DNA from: Bin55 sp965205965
Lineage (GTDB): Bacteria; Pseudomonadota; Gammaproteobacteria; Pseudomonadales; Azotimanducaceae
DNA: 64,000 bases
Direction: 5' to 3'
Assembly (NCBI GenBank): GCA_965205965.1
Contig: CBDBHT010000006.1
Coordinates: forward strand, 496,001-560,000
How positions within the stretch are numbered: position 1 is the first letter of the stretch; every line of letters begins with the position of its first letter. Position numbers and translations under genes: made by a program. The notes beneath the pieces were generated by a model. The model was not told the DNA's origin. It ran no database searches and was given only the letters and a program-made list of their open reading frames with translations. This document shows positions 1 through 8,899 of the stretch, in pieces.

Positions 1-2
1 CT

Positions 3-296
3 TACTTAGGGCAGGGCAGTCTGAGAGACGGAGTGAATATTTTCGGTGGTGAGATTATATTCTACACTTGGGACCCTAATGATAGGGACCTTGGAGTGTT
101 GTTCACAGAGATACCGACAATTGACCTTTGCGTAAGTGCTCTCAAGCACTTCGGGGAAGTTATAGATCATTATGACGATTCGTACAGTATCGCCCCAGAG
201 AACACTATTCCAGGATTCGTGGGTGGCAATTGGGAGTCTATGGGGTGTGAAAAGTACTGGACTGGTGACGTGGACATGTATATCCGCATTGATTAG
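3..296 (+). CDS. C-terminal part of an unrecognised protein, cut by window edge
   Basis: This reading frame is open back to the window start, so only the last 97 codons or so are visible. A GTG at 33 could start a short protein, but the codons before it stay open, and a larger gene entering from the left is more likely. The residues are ordinary soluble-protein sequence rich in Asp, Glu and aromatics, for example 'GGNWESMGCEKYW'. I recognise no family. The TAG stop at 294-296 lies directly against the tip of an IS4-c remnant at 297, so the original C-terminus may have been trimmed by that insertion. Confidence 0.45.
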   Translation, partial: YLGQGSLRDGVNIFGGEIIFYTWDPNDRDLGVLFTEIPTIDLCVSALKHFGEVIDHYDDSYSIAPENTIPGFVGGNWESMGCEKYWTGDVDMYIRID

Positions 297-383
297 CAGA
301 AATTCCTCGTGAACGGAATTTGGGTCTTTGCTCACAGTGCGTCCTGTGCAGGCCACGCGGACGCGGGCCTCCCCCCATTCGAG
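297..383. mobile_element. IS4-c end fragment with internal deletion
   Basis: The tip CAGAAATTCCTCGTGAACGG and the following bases match the outer end found at 58068, 33360, 40992 and 23890. About 100 bp present in those copies are missing here between 340 and 341. The fragment stops at 383, where an IS4-a tip begins. It has no coding capacity. Confidence 0.7.
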
Positions 384-890
384 CCAATGGCATTCGTTTA
401 GTGAATTTTGCCATTCGGTTAAGGATTCGGTCTTGGGCCTTGGTTATCCGCTGATTTTTTATTCCGTTAGCGGGCCGTCGTTGCCGGTGCTCCCCTTCTT
501 CGCTGCCACTTTCCGACCGGTTTTCGGGATCGCCGTTCATAGGACCGGCCCGGACGGAGCCGTTGCCGACACCGGACGATCTCGCCGACAATACGAGCTA
601 CGGTTTCCCGGAGGGCGGATGCATGCTGAAGTAGCAGGCTCTCGATGTTGGCCGCCACCGCCGCAAGTCCGTGCTTGAAATTCGTCTGCATCAGCGGCTT
701 GCCGTCGTTCGGCAGACGCCCGTTCAAAGGATCCTCGCCGTGGTTGGCGAACAGCCGGGTCATGGCAATCAGGGTGAAGCATGCATACAGTTCCTGTTTC
801 ACTCCGCGCTCGCTTTGCCTATGAAAGTCCTCAACCTCCATCAGCCGTTTGGATACCTTGTACAGTTTCTCGATGCCCCATCTCGAGTTG
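384..890 (-). pseudogene. IS4-a transposase fragment, C-terminal part
   Basis: The minus strand encodes the last ~125 residues of the IS4-a transposase, from 'MEVEDFHRQSERGVKQELYA' to '...KWQRRRGAP', closely matching 3400-3774. The upstream catalytic part is absent because an IS256 element starts at about 891 inside the motif that reads YHARWGIEE in other copies. The element end with tip CCAATGGCATTCG is at 384. It cannot make an active transposase. Confidence 0.8.
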
Positions 891-920
891 TGTCAAGAAT
901 TTTCTGCAATTTCCAGTGGG

Positions 921-954
921 AGCGGAGACCCGCCCATATGGGCGGGTCTCCGCT
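921..954. terminator. 34-bp perfect palindrome behind IS256 transposase
   Basis: Each arm is AGCGGAGACCCGCCCAT, giving a perfect hairpin without a loop. It sits 23 bp past the transposase stop on the minus strand and next to the element tip. There is no T-tract, so it may act as a transcription or replication block, or as a transposase site, instead of a classical terminator. In the second copy (21200-21240) only one arm is present. Confidence 0.4.
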
Positions 955-976
955 CGGCGCGAAATTTTCGGGTGTT

Positions 977-2197
977 TCATGCCGCCTCCTGCCATGTCTC
1001 GGATTCCGGTTCGGGTGTGCGAACCACGCCGATCCGGTCATATAGATAACGCTGCTCCGTCAGCCACCGCTCATGGGTCTCCGCCGCAAGTGCCAAGATC
1101 AGACGCAGACAGGACTCCGCGTTCGGAAAGATCCTGACGACACGCGTTCGCCGGCGGAGCTCCTCGTTGTACCGCTCCAGCATGTTCGTGGACTTCATCC
1201 GCAGGCGATGTTCCCTGGGCAGCCGATACACCGTCAGCGTCTCCTCGACATGATCCTCGACCCATTCCACTAGCCTGCCAAACCCTTTCTCATCGCCCCA
1301 ACGGGCTACCCAGGCACCCAGTGCCTCACGAGCCTCCCCGACATGCTCACAGCCCCACAACCGTTTCAAACCCTCCAGACACGCGGGATCAGCACTCCGG
1401 GACAGCTTGTCCCTGGCATTGCGCAGAAAATGGACGCAGCACCGTTGCCACAGCGCGGTCGGCAGCACTTTCGAGATCGCATGCTTTAATCCCTTATGAC
1501 TGTCCGAGACCACATACTCGACTCCCCGCAGGCCACGTTCCTTCAGATGCGAGAGGAATTCCGTCCACGACACCTCGCTTTCCCGGTTCGCCACCTCCGC
1601 CGCCAGCACCTGACGCCGACCCTCGCCGTCAATCCCGAGGGCAATCTGCACCGCCCGGGAACGCACCGAGCCCTCCTCTCTCACCTTCTCATACCGGGCA
1701 TCCAGCAGCACATACGGATACGCCTCCTCCAGCCGACGTTCCGCAAACGCCTTCAGCGACGCGTCCAGCTTCGACACCATGGCCGAGATCGTCGCCGGTG
1801 AAAACTCGTGACCGCACAGATCTTCCGCCAGTCGGCTCACCCGACGCGTCGAGACCCCCTGCACATACATCTCCGACAGCACGGCCACCAGTGCCTTCTC
1901 CGAACGCTGATAGCGCTCGAACACCCGCGTGCTGAACTGGCCGCTGCGTTCCTGCGGAACCCTCAGCTCGATCTCGCCCACCTTCATCGTCAGATCGCGC
2001 CGGTAGTATCCAGAACGGTAGCCCTGACGCGTCTTCGTCCGCTCGCTCTTGCCCGCTCCCAGAAACTCCGTCATCTCACTCTCCAGCACCTCGTTGAGCG
2101 TCTCTTGCACCAGCCGCCTCACAAAGTCCTCATCGTCCGCCAGATGATGACATGCCGACTTCTTCGTGTCATTGTGCGTATAATCTTCCCGAATCAT
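977..2197 (-). CDS. IS256-family transposase (mutator type)
   Basis: A full-length DDE transposase of 406 residues, the usual size for IS256/Mutator transposases, and the only apparently intact coding copy of this IS256 type here. Typical blocks are GYRSGYYRRDL near the N-terminus, 'YPYVLLDARYEKVR' with the first catalytic Asp, 'VEYVVSDSHKGL' with the second, the 'RCCVHFLRNA' signature, and 'RLRMKSTNMLERYNEELRRR' around the catalytic Glu. The frame extends further upstream, but the ATG at 2197 is preceded by AAGGAG seven bases away, so I chose it. The element disrupts an IS4-a relic and is likely still mobile, with the 920-residue-degraded relative at 20301-21250 as its sibling. Confidence 0.93.
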   Translation of the reverse strand: MIREDYTHNDTKKSACHHLADDEDFVRRLVQETLNEVLESEMTEFLGAGKSERTKTRQGYRSGYYRRDLTMKVGEIELRVPQERSGQFSTRVFERYQRSEKALVAVLSEMYVQGVSTRRVSRLAEDLCGHEFSPATISAMVSKLDASLKAFAERRLEEAYPYVLLDARYEKVREEGSVRSRAVQIALGIDGEGRRQVLAAEVANRESEVSWTEFLSHLKERGLRGVEYVVSDSHKGLKHAISKVLPTALWQRCCVHFLRNARDKLSRSADPACLEGLKRLWGCEHVGEAREALGAWVARWGDEKGFGRLVEWVEDHVEETLTVYRLPREHRLRMKSTNMLERYNEELRRRTRVVRIFPNAESCLRLILALAAETHERWLTEQRYLYDRIGVVRTPEPESETWQEAA

Positions 2198-2237
2198 TTT
2201 TTGCTCCTTTTCGATAAATTGTGTCATGAATGATTCG

Positions 2238-2263
2238 CGCCTGGACGCGGTTCCGCGTCCAGG
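2238..2263. other. Perfect hairpin upstream of IS256 transposase
   Basis: Stem GCCTGGACGCGG and CCGCGTCCAGGC separated by two bases. It lies in the leader of the IS256 transposase gene. Such hairpins in IS leaders often limit transcription from outside promoters; that role is inferred here. Confidence 0.4.
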
Positions 2264-2329
2264 CATCTCCACATTCCCGATGAAACATCAGATTCTAACC
2301 ATCCGTCTGTCGTTACAGCTCGTTTTTCG

Positions 2330-3856
2330 TTTTTGCAGATAAATTTATACACAACCCGTTTGTCCGGCTCTGGAGCGGCATCGTCGAGACGCTCGTGGGT
2401 GTCGCCAACCGGCATGACCGGCTCTGGCAGCGGCGGCGGCGCGTGCTGAACACGCTGGTGGTCGTGCTGTTCGTTTTCCGGCTGGTGTTCTCGAAGGGGC
2501 GTCCGGGATATGCGACCACGCTGGCCGAACTGTGGGGGCAGTGCCGGACGATGGGGATCGAACTGCCACAGCCGGCTCCGGTGTCGCCGTCCTCCATCTG
2601 CAGTGCCCGGGCCAGGCTGGACGAGCAGCTGTTCAAGACCTTACACCAGGAAATCCTCAAGGTGGTCTTCGACGCCGAGGCACGACCCCGGCACGCACGG
2701 AAGTCCGACCCGACACGGATCGACGGTGACAGGGGCATCGGGTGTTTGCGGTCGATGGAAGCTCCCTGAACCTGCCGCGCGGACTGGTGCATGAAGGCTG
2801 GCGGACGCCGGTAGACGGTGCCCATTATCCGTAGGGTCTGGTGAGTTGCCTGTATCGGCTGCAGGCCCGACTACCGGTCGACTTCGACCTGCATGCGCAT
2901 GGAAACGAGCGCGCGGCGGCACTGGCCCACCTGAACGTGTTGTCGGCGAACGATGTGGTGGTCTATGACCGGGGCTACTATTCCTATGAGATGCTGCACG
3001 CGCATGCGATCCGGGGACACGTTTTTGGTTGGTTGTGCGTTGGAGACCTGCCATGAGATGCTGCACGCGCATGCGATCCCGGGACTGCACGCGGTGTTCC
3101 GGATGCAACGGAAAACCGGTATCGATGTCGACCGCTTCATCCACGGCGGCCGCCGGGATACGGTCATCGAGGTCGTTCCCCGCCAACGCACGCTGACCCG
3201 ACTACGCCGCAGGAACCCCGGAGCCGCATTCGGCCCGCACCGCTTGCGGCTGGTGAAATATGCCGTGGGCGATACCGTTTTCATCCTGGACACGACCCTG
3301 CTGGACCGGGACCCGTATTCCATCGAGCAACTGTCGGATCTGTATCACGCGAGATGGGGCATCGAGGAACGGTACAAGGTATCCAAACGGCTGATGGAGG
3401 TTGAGGACTTTCATGGGCATGGGCAAAGCGAGCGCGGCGTGAAACAGGAACTGTATGCATGCTTCACCCTGATTACCATGACCCGGCTGTTCGCCAACCA
3501 TGGCGAGGATCATGTGAACGGGGGGCTGCCGAACGACGGCAAGCCGCTGATGCAGACGAATTTCAAGCACGGACTTGCGGCGGTGGCGGTCAACATCGAG
3601 AGCCTGCTACTTCAGCATGCATCCGCCCTCCGGGAAACCGTGGCTCGTATTGTCGGCGAGATCGTCCGGTGTCGGCAACGGCTTCGTCCGGGCCGGTCCT
3701 ATGAACGGCGATCCCGAAAACCGGTCGGAAAGTGGCAGCGAGGAAGAGGAGCACCGGCACCGGCAACTCGCTAACGGAATAAAAAATCAGCGGATAACCA
3801 AGGCCCAAGACCGAATCCTTAACCGAATGGAAAAATTCACTAAACGAATGCCATTG
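2330..3856 (+). pseudogene. IS4-a transposase, broken by stop, indel and 67-bp duplication
   Basis: Nearly the whole IS4-family transposase can be followed in three frames: an N-terminal block (about 2340-2769, 'NRHDRLWQRRRRVLNTLVVV'), the first catalytic Asp in 'FAVDGSSLNLPRGL' after a frameshift near 2760, a TAG at about 2833, the second Asp in 'VVYDRGYYSYEML', then the YREK block 'YHARWGIEERYKVSK' that defines IS4. A 67-bp direct duplication (copies begin at 2988 and 3055) shifts the frame. The 3' end carries the tip CGAATGCCATTG ending at 3856. The 5' tip is not seen. Inactive. Confidence 0.88.
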
Positions 3857-4910
3857 ATACCGCACCTGGCACGCCGCCACCAGCGGAACTTCCACGTCGT
3901 AGCCATGCCACTCCAAGTACCAATTCAGGATGAACGGATACTGATCTTCCAGCACCGTTAGGGGAATCCCCAGCTTCCACTGGTTCGCTGGCCTTGCCCT
4001 TCATGATCCAGCGCGTATGCGGCGGCTCGAACAGTGAGAACAGTTTCTCCTCGTGCGGGATCGTCCCCCTCCAGTACTCGCCGCCGGATCTGATCCTGCA
4101 AACGCACCGAGCAGGCGTGAAACCAGCACCATCGCGACAGCTTGCGCCAGCGACACCGAGCCTTCCGGCAATCCTGCCAGCACCCCCTCCAGCGTAATGC
4201 CCAGACGCCCCGTCAGGTCCCCGCACAGGGTCGACCGCGACGACGCCATCGCCTCTTCGCGAGCGGGGCGGTGCCATAACCGCGCGCCTCACCCCCTTGA
4301 TAGCCTTGCCGAATCTGGCTCTGCCCAGTAATTTCCAGCGAGTTGTGAACTGCTGGTTTTAATAGGACTTTCGGCTGTTTTCGTCCCATGGTTTTCGCGA
4401 ACTTTTGTCATTTTCTGGGCTGTCTAAATTGGGGCATATCATCAAACTGGAGTGAAAAAATTTAGTTCAATCAAAGAAATGCTCACCCATCTTTTGAACA
4501 CACCGCCAATATCCAGACATTTGCTCACTGGAAATTGCTGGGCTCTGCCAGTCATGCCCCTGCCGCCATCCCGACACCCCATGAGACGCGCAACAGGTGA
4601 AAACCTCCGTCAGCAGCACCAGAAGCGCATTCAACTCCCGCAGCAAGGCCGGAATGTCGTCTCGTGATTGCACGCTGACCTTGATCTCATTGATCGGCGT
4701 CTCATCCAACCGTATGTCATGCTCGAAGCGACTCATGATCGGTACCTTCCCGGACGTATCGCTGGCGAAGATGCCCCCTGAAACCCTCAAAAATACTCAT
4801 TTCAACGCCTCCAATGGCAATCTTCACCCGCAGAATGTTAGCTCAAAACACCCTCCAATGCCGCAATCATCAACGCTTTGATAGAATCGACAGGGTTGTC
4901 TCACAGACAC
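3857..4910 (-). pseudogene. ISNCY/IS1202-like transposase remnant
   Basis: A minus-strand relic of the element seen complete at 17373-19195. The tip (GTGTCTGTGAGACAACCC, read inward) is at 4910. The N-terminus 'MSRFEHDIRLDETPINEIKV' begins near 4737; a large internal deletion joins 'PALLRELNALLV' to 'LLTEVFTCC'. Central transposase sequence ('LFSLFEPPHTRWIMKGKA') continues to 3857, where the IS4-a tip cuts it. A 215-bp MITE with target duplication interrupts it at 4326-4540. Confidence 0.8.
4326..4540. mobile_element. 215-bp MITE with IS4-like tips and 9-bp target duplication
   Basis: Tips CAGTAATTTCCAGCGAG and CTCACTGGAAATTGCTG are inverted repeats. The target duplication GGCTCTGCC lies at 4317-4325 and 4541-4549, inside the ISNCY-like relic. 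There is no coding capacity. Tips and duplication size resemble the IS4-b element at 21520-23194, which could mobilise it. Confidence 0.75.
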
Positions 4911-4947
4911 TACATATACTGGTACATGCAGAATATGACAGCACCAT

Positions 4948-5055
4948 ATCTAGTTTATTACTGATACTTCAGGCTGATTTTTTACAAATGACCCTAGCAC
5001 GATCTAGTTTATTACTGATACTTCAGGCTGATTTTTTACAAATGACCCTAGCCAT
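4948..5055. repeat. Tandem duplication, 54-bp unit, two copies
   Basis: The unit begins ATCTAGTTTATTACTGATAC and is repeated head to tail at 4948 and 5002 with only the last bases differing. It lies in AT-rich sequence between the ISNCY tip and dapF. Possibly a recent slippage event upstream of the dapF operon promoter. Confidence 0.8.
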
Positions 5056-5236
5056 CAGTAGAATACGCAGTTATATGATTATATTCGTCCTCAATAGTGC
5101 TTATGGATCAGTATTGAGTTCTTCTTACAATTCAAGGCTTTAAGTTGTCGTCGTGCTCGTGGATTCTAATCAGGTATGCATAATGCGCGAGCGTAAAGAT
5201 ATGGTTGCTTTGTATCGGAATGGATAGATAGTATAG

Positions 5237-6100
5237 ATGTGCGAATCATTCGTCCGTTTCGTCAAAATGCATGGGTCCGGAAACGATTTTGTTATCATCG
5301 ACAGCGTATCTCGTTTACCGAGATTGGACGAACGTCTGATACCGTCATGGTCCGACCGGAGGATGGGAATCGGTTTTGACCAGTTGTTAATTATTCATCC
5401 GCCGCGCATTCCCGGTGCTGATTTTCGCATGCAGATCTTCAATGCAGATGGTACTGAAGTGGAACAGTGTGGCGACGGTGCACGATGCGTCGCATTGTTC
5501 ACGTTGCGAGAACGCCTCACACATAAGCGGAAGGTTGTACTAGAGGTAGATGGCGGATTAGTTACTACACACTACGTTGATGAGAAAGGACCTGGTACCG
5601 CACTGATCGAGGCTGAATTTGATGCGCCAGTCTTGCTCCAGGAAAAAACGCCATCTACGGGTAAATCAACGGTTTTATTCGAAACTTTGCAGCTTGATGG
5701 AAATTCTGCGGATACGGTGAGTGTCGTTAGGGTATCTATGGGCACCCCACATGCAGTGATACACGTGGACTCGATTGCTAATATACAGGTCCATCGTATT
5801 GGACTCGAGTTGCAGAGCCACAGTATGTTTCCTAATGGAACGAACGTTGAATTCATGGAGATTGTGCATAGAAAACGAGCTCGGCTGCGGATATTTGAAC
5901 GAGGTGTTGGGGAAACACTAGCTTGCGGAACTGGTGCCTGCGCAGCTATGATAGTAGGCCGTTTAAGCAGAAAGCTTGACTCCAGAGCAGAGATCGAAAT
6001 GCCAGGTGGTACCGTACAAGTGACTTGGGAGAGTATAGGAAAGGCAGTTAGAATAATGGGTGACGCCGTTTGGGTTTATGAGGGTGTGTTACCGCTATGA
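5237..6100 (+). CDS. dapF: Diaminopimelate epimerase
   Basis: Cytosolic, cofactor-independent epimerase that converts LL- to meso-diaminopimelate, the penultimate step of lysine synthesis and the source of the peptidoglycan cross-linking residue. The 287-residue length fits the family (about 275). The N-terminal 'VKMHGSGNDFVIID' block is typical. Both catalytic cysteines are in their motifs: 'EQCGDGARC' in the first half and 'LACGTGACA' in the second. The start at 5237 adds a few residues before the conserved block; no strong ribosome site is visible. The stop overlaps the next gene in ATGA. First gene of a four-gene operon typical of gammaproteobacteria. Confidence 0.96.
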   Translation: MCESFVRFVKMHGSGNDFVIIDSVSRLPRLDERLIPSWSDRRMGIGFDQLLIIHPPRIPGADFRMQIFNADGTEVEQCGDGARCVALFTLRERLTHKRKVVLEVDGGLVTTHYVDEKGPGTALIEAEFDAPVLLQEKTPSTGKSTVLFETLQLDGNSADTVSVVRVSMGTPHAVIHVDSIANIQVHRIGLELQSHSMFPNGTNVEFMEIVHRKRARLRIFERGVGETLACGTGACAAMIVGRLSRKLDSRAEIEMPGGTVQVTWESIGKAVRIMGDAVWVYEGVLPL

Positions 6101-6810
6101 ATGCCGTTCGTAATGTATTTGCTAGGCGGAGCGAACTGAGCGATCTCTCGGTCCGAAAGTACTTATCTGAGAATCCACAGTTTTTCGCACGCAATACGGA
6201 TATTTTGTTAGATGCTCTAAGCAATGTAGAGAACTATCAAGTTTCCTCCGTTTCACTGATGGAACGTCTAGTACGTGAACTGCACACACGCAATACGGCA
6301 CTCCAAAACGACCTTCAGACTCTTGTAGATATCGCTAAAGAAAATGATGAAGTTCTACGCCGTACGAAGAAGATTACACTTAGCTTGATTGAAGCCCAGA
6401 ACTGGATAGATCTGGATGACATTATCAAGAACGGTCTGATTGAGGACTTTTTGATTGAACATGTCGTCCTTTTTACGGAATACCCAGCTATTGAGAATAG
6501 TACTAAGGGTAAGAAATTAATCTACATTCGGTTTCCGCCAAGTGAACGTACGAATGGCGAAGATATTCTGAAGCGATCCAGTCCATTTTGCGAAACTTGG
6601 CGGATGGAAGAGTTTAATTTTTGGTTTGGAAAAGGTGCAGTAACAACACCAGGGTCCGTGGCTGTCATTCCCATGATCGGGCTACGTTTTCGAGGAACTT
6701 TAATGTTTGGTTCTGCCGACCCAAACCGCTATGCGCAGTCGAAAGGTACGCTATTCCTTGAGCATATACGCGATGTCTTCGTCAAAACAATCGACCGAAT
6801 TGTCGAATAA
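6097..6810 (+). CDS. DUF484 family protein
   Basis: A 237-residue protein of the DUF484 family, which regularly sits between dapF and xerC in gammaproteobacteria. The N-terminal 'VRKYLSENPQFFARNTDILL' segment is followed by a helical, probably coiled-coil stretch ('LMERLVRELHTRNTALQNDL'), and then a GAF-like globular half ending 'FGSADPNRYAQSKGTLFLEH'. No enzyme motifs are seen and its biochemical role is unknown; conserved linkage suggests a connection to XerC or chromosome processing. Start ATG overlaps the dapF stop by four bases, so translation is probably coupled. The 3' end overlaps the start of xerC. Confidence 0.93.
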   Translation: MNAVRNVFARRSELSDLSVRKYLSENPQFFARNTDILLDALSNVENYQVSSVSLMERLVRELHTRNTALQNDLQTLVDIAKENDEVLRRTKKITLSLIEAQNWIDLDDIIKNGLIEDFLIEHVVLFTEYPAIENSTKGKKLIYIRFPPSERTNGEDILKRSSPFCETWRMEEFNFWFGKGAVTTPGSVAVIPMIGLRFRGTLMFGSADPNRYAQSKGTLFLEHIRDVFVKTIDRIVE

Positions 6811-7717
6811 TAACGATGGCTTAGTGGAACGAAACGAATTTGTCCAGTCGTTTCTCAACCATTTAATTATTGAACGTCGGTATTCTAAGAACACGATTTC
6901 GGCTTATCGCCGAGACCTAGAGAAATTTTTTCGAGAGTCCAATCTATCCGATCCGTGCGAGGTGAAAACGCTCCACGTACGCCAACATGTCTCGAGAATG
7001 AATGCTGGCAAAGCATCTGGCCGTTCGATTGCTCGAATGCTTTCGAGCTTGCGATCAATGTACCGCTTTCTCTTGAATCGTCGACTCGTAAGTCACAATC
7101 CCGCTGCCGGTGTACGCGCTCCTAAGAGGAGGTACTCTCTTCCAGTTGTCCTTGACGTTGATAAAGCAATACAGTTAGTCAGCAAAACGGGCGATTCAGC
7201 ACTAGAAAAGCGAGACAGGGCCATGCTGGAAATCTTTTATTCAAGTGGTATCCGTTTGTCAGAACTTGTTGGTCTGGACGTTGGTGATATAGATTTCAGT
7301 AGTGGCCTAATGAACGTTACTGGTAAGGGCGGTAAGACCCGAGTTGTCCCACTGGGTTCTTATGCGATTGATGCGCTGAATGACTGGCTAGCTACTCGGA
7401 GCGAAATCAAGTACAACGCACCGCTATTTACTGGCAGAGGATTAAATCGAATCAGCCCGAGAACGGTGCAAGGGCGCGTGAAGAAGGCAGGAATAAATGC
7501 ACTCGGATCCGATGTCATGCATCCACATCTATTGAGACATAGCGTTGCGAGTCACCTTTTGGAATCCAGTGGCGACTTACGGGCAGTACAGGAGCTGTTG
7601 GGGCACAAAGACATTTCGACAACTCAGATATACACGCATTTGGATTTTCAGCATTTAGCGAAGGTATATGATCGCTCACACCCACGAGCTGGGCGAACTT
7701 CAAACACCTTGAAATGA
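6773..7717 (+). CDS. xerC: Site-specific tyrosine recombinase XerC
   Basis: Tyrosine recombinase that acts with XerD at dif to resolve chromosome dimers at division. About 314 residues. The N-terminal SAM-like core-binding domain includes 'RRYSKNTISAYRRDLEKF'. Catalytic residues are visible: Arg in 'SSGIRLSELVGLDVGDI', Lys in 'VTGKGGKTRVVPLG', the H-x-x-R box 'MHPHLLRHSVASHLLES', the second His in 'LLGHKDISTTQIYTH', where the nucleophilic Tyr also lies. I chose ATG 6773, which overlaps the end of the DUF484 gene; a GTG near 6822 is an alternative. Placement in the dapF operon favours XerC over XerD. Confidence 0.93.
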   Translation: MSSSKQSTELSNNNDGLVERNEFVQSFLNHLIIERRYSKNTISAYRRDLEKFFRESNLSDPCEVKTLHVRQHVSRMNAGKASGRSIARMLSSLRSMYRFLLNRRLVSHNPAAGVRAPKRRYSLPVVLDVDKAIQLVSKTGDSALEKRDRAMLEIFYSSGIRLSELVGLDVGDIDFSSGLMNVTGKGGKTRVVPLGSYAIDALNDWLATRSEIKYNAPLFTGRGLNRISPRTVQGRVKKAGINALGSDVMHPHLLRHSVASHLLESSGDLRAVQELLGHKDISTTQIYTHLDFQHLAKVYDRSHPRAGRTSNTLK

Positions 7718-8415
7718 CCATTCGTTTAATTACGTTCGATCTTGATCGTACCTTGTGGACTGCCGATGATGTGATTCACAGGGCAGAATTCAAGGCTCAA
7801 GAGTGGCTCGCAGAGCGAGTACCCACATATGGAAGTCTTACGAGGTGCGATCGCGAGGATATACGAGCACAGGTTTTAAAAACCCATTCCGATCCTGCTC
7901 ATGACGTGACACGGCTCCGAATAGATTGTCTAAGTCAAGCATTGTTGATCTGCGGAAAATCGGATATTCAAGCCAAAGTTTTGGCGAAAGGGGCCTTTGC
8001 GGTCTTTATGGAGTGGCGTAATAAGGTTGAACTTTACGAGGGAGCACTAGAATCCTTGTATGCCCTTCGACATAAATACATACTAGCCTCACTTACTAAC
8101 GGTAACGCAAATGTACAGGCTACACCGTTAAAAAGCTGCTTTAAATTTTCTCTATCGGCCGCGGATGTCGGCTCAGCCAAACCGGAATCGGCGATGTTTT
8201 TTGCTGCTCTATGTAAAACAGGGACTCAACCGCCAGACGCAGTGCACGTTGGGGATAACCCCGTTGACGATATTCAGGGGGCAACAAATGCCGGGATAAA
8301 GACCGTATGGGTTGATTTTGGTATATGGGGGCAGCAAGGCATCAAAGCGTCGGCGACGGTACATTGCTTGACGGATTTAGTTCCTGCGATAACTGCTTTG
8401 GACCGCGACCGATAG
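7714..8415 (+). CDS. HAD-superfamily hydrolase, YigB-like
   Basis: A 233-residue haloacid-dehalogenase-fold phosphatase. Motif I reads 'FDLDRTLW' with both catalytic aspartates in DxDxT form; motif II is 'LASLTNGNA'; the conserved Lys is in 'GSAKPESAMF'; motif III/IV acidic residues are in 'VHVGDNPVDDIQGATNAG'. Its position after xerC and its size match YigB, a FMN and 5-amino-6-(5-phosphoribitylamino)uracil phosphatase that serves riboflavin synthesis in E. coli; the exact substrate here is inferred. The ATG overlaps the xerC stop by four bases. It ends the operon; 105 bp downstream comes a MITE. Confidence 0.92.
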   Translation: MTIRLITFDLDRTLWTADDVIHRAEFKAQEWLAERVPTYGSLTRCDREDIRAQVLKTHSDPAHDVTRLRIDCLSQALLICGKSDIQAKVLAKGAFAVFMEWRNKVELYEGALESLYALRHKYILASLTNGNANVQATPLKSCFKFSLSAADVGSAKPESAMFFAALCKTGTQPPDAVHVGDNPVDDIQGATNAGIKTVWVDFGIWGQQGIKASATVHCLTDLVPAITALDRDR

Positions 8416-8520
8416 TTAGTGGGAATAATGGATAGTAACGGGCTGAATGTGTTCACATTAAATCTCAAGGTATTAGTCATGCACGTGAACATGATGAACA
8501 TTGGATACACGATGGCTAGT

Positions 8521-8727
8521 TAGCAATTCTCCGTATAGTCCAAACTCCGCTATTAATCTGGACTTTCCGGATTGGGTTTCGCGATAATGGAGGCAGTATC
8601 GGTACCCGGACCCCGTCTCAATGCACGACGAAATGCTGTGTGGAACGCTTGAAAACGCCGATTTCCCGTACCAAAACACGGAAAGACCGACACCAAGTCT
8701 AAATTAAAATTATACGGGGAATTGCTG
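8521..8727. mobile_element. 207-bp MITE derived from IS4-b, with 9-bp target duplication
   Basis: Ends TAGCAATTCTCCGTATAG and ATTATACGGGGAATTGCTG are inverted repeats, flanked by the direct repeat ATGGCTAGT at 8512-8520 and 8728-8736. Read from the right, its first ~120 bp resemble the left end of the IS4-b element at 21520, and its other end resembles the IS4-b right end ('ATTATCGCGAAA' followed by the tip). It is thus an internal-deletion derivative of that IS. Confidence 0.85.
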
Positions 8728-8736
8728 ATGGCTAGT

Positions 8737-8895
8737 TTGTTGTATCGCGTGGCCACGCGGTGAAATCTCTTAAGGCGGCGAGCAGTCGTCCCACTTAGTT
8801 TCGCAACTAGTACGGCCCGTGGTTGTACGGCTGTGGGCATCCGACTGCACTGCGACGGAACGGCCAAAGTGAATCCTTGATTGCTGAAGCAAATA
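8737..8895 (-). pseudogene. IS5-like transposase C-terminal relic
   Basis: Minus-strand sequence reads 'RRLKRFHRVATRYNKLA', the usual C-terminal block of many IS5-family transposases (the 'RIATRYDK' motif). The same block recurs in degraded form near 24665-24715. Nothing upstream of it is intact, and the MITE at 8521-8727 lies just beyond it. Confidence 0.5.
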
Positions 8896-8899
8896 TCGG

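Larger units (their letters stand above)
891..2270 (-). mobile_element. IS256-family element
   Basis: An IS256 copy inserted into the IS4-a remnant. The end on the 3' side of its transposase is visible at 891-920 (GTGTCAAGAATTTTCTGCAA), and the same end occurs inverted at 21205-21250 in the second copy. Just inside it is a 34-bp perfect palindrome. The opposite end near 2270 is not clear: no matching inverted tip is seen before IS4-a sequence begins near 2330, so this side may be truncated. Confidence 0.7.

Noticed and set aside
1321..1935. A 204-codon plus-strand frame inside IS256
   Set aside because: Antisense to the IS256 transposase; the product is almost only Pro, Arg, Ser and Thr.
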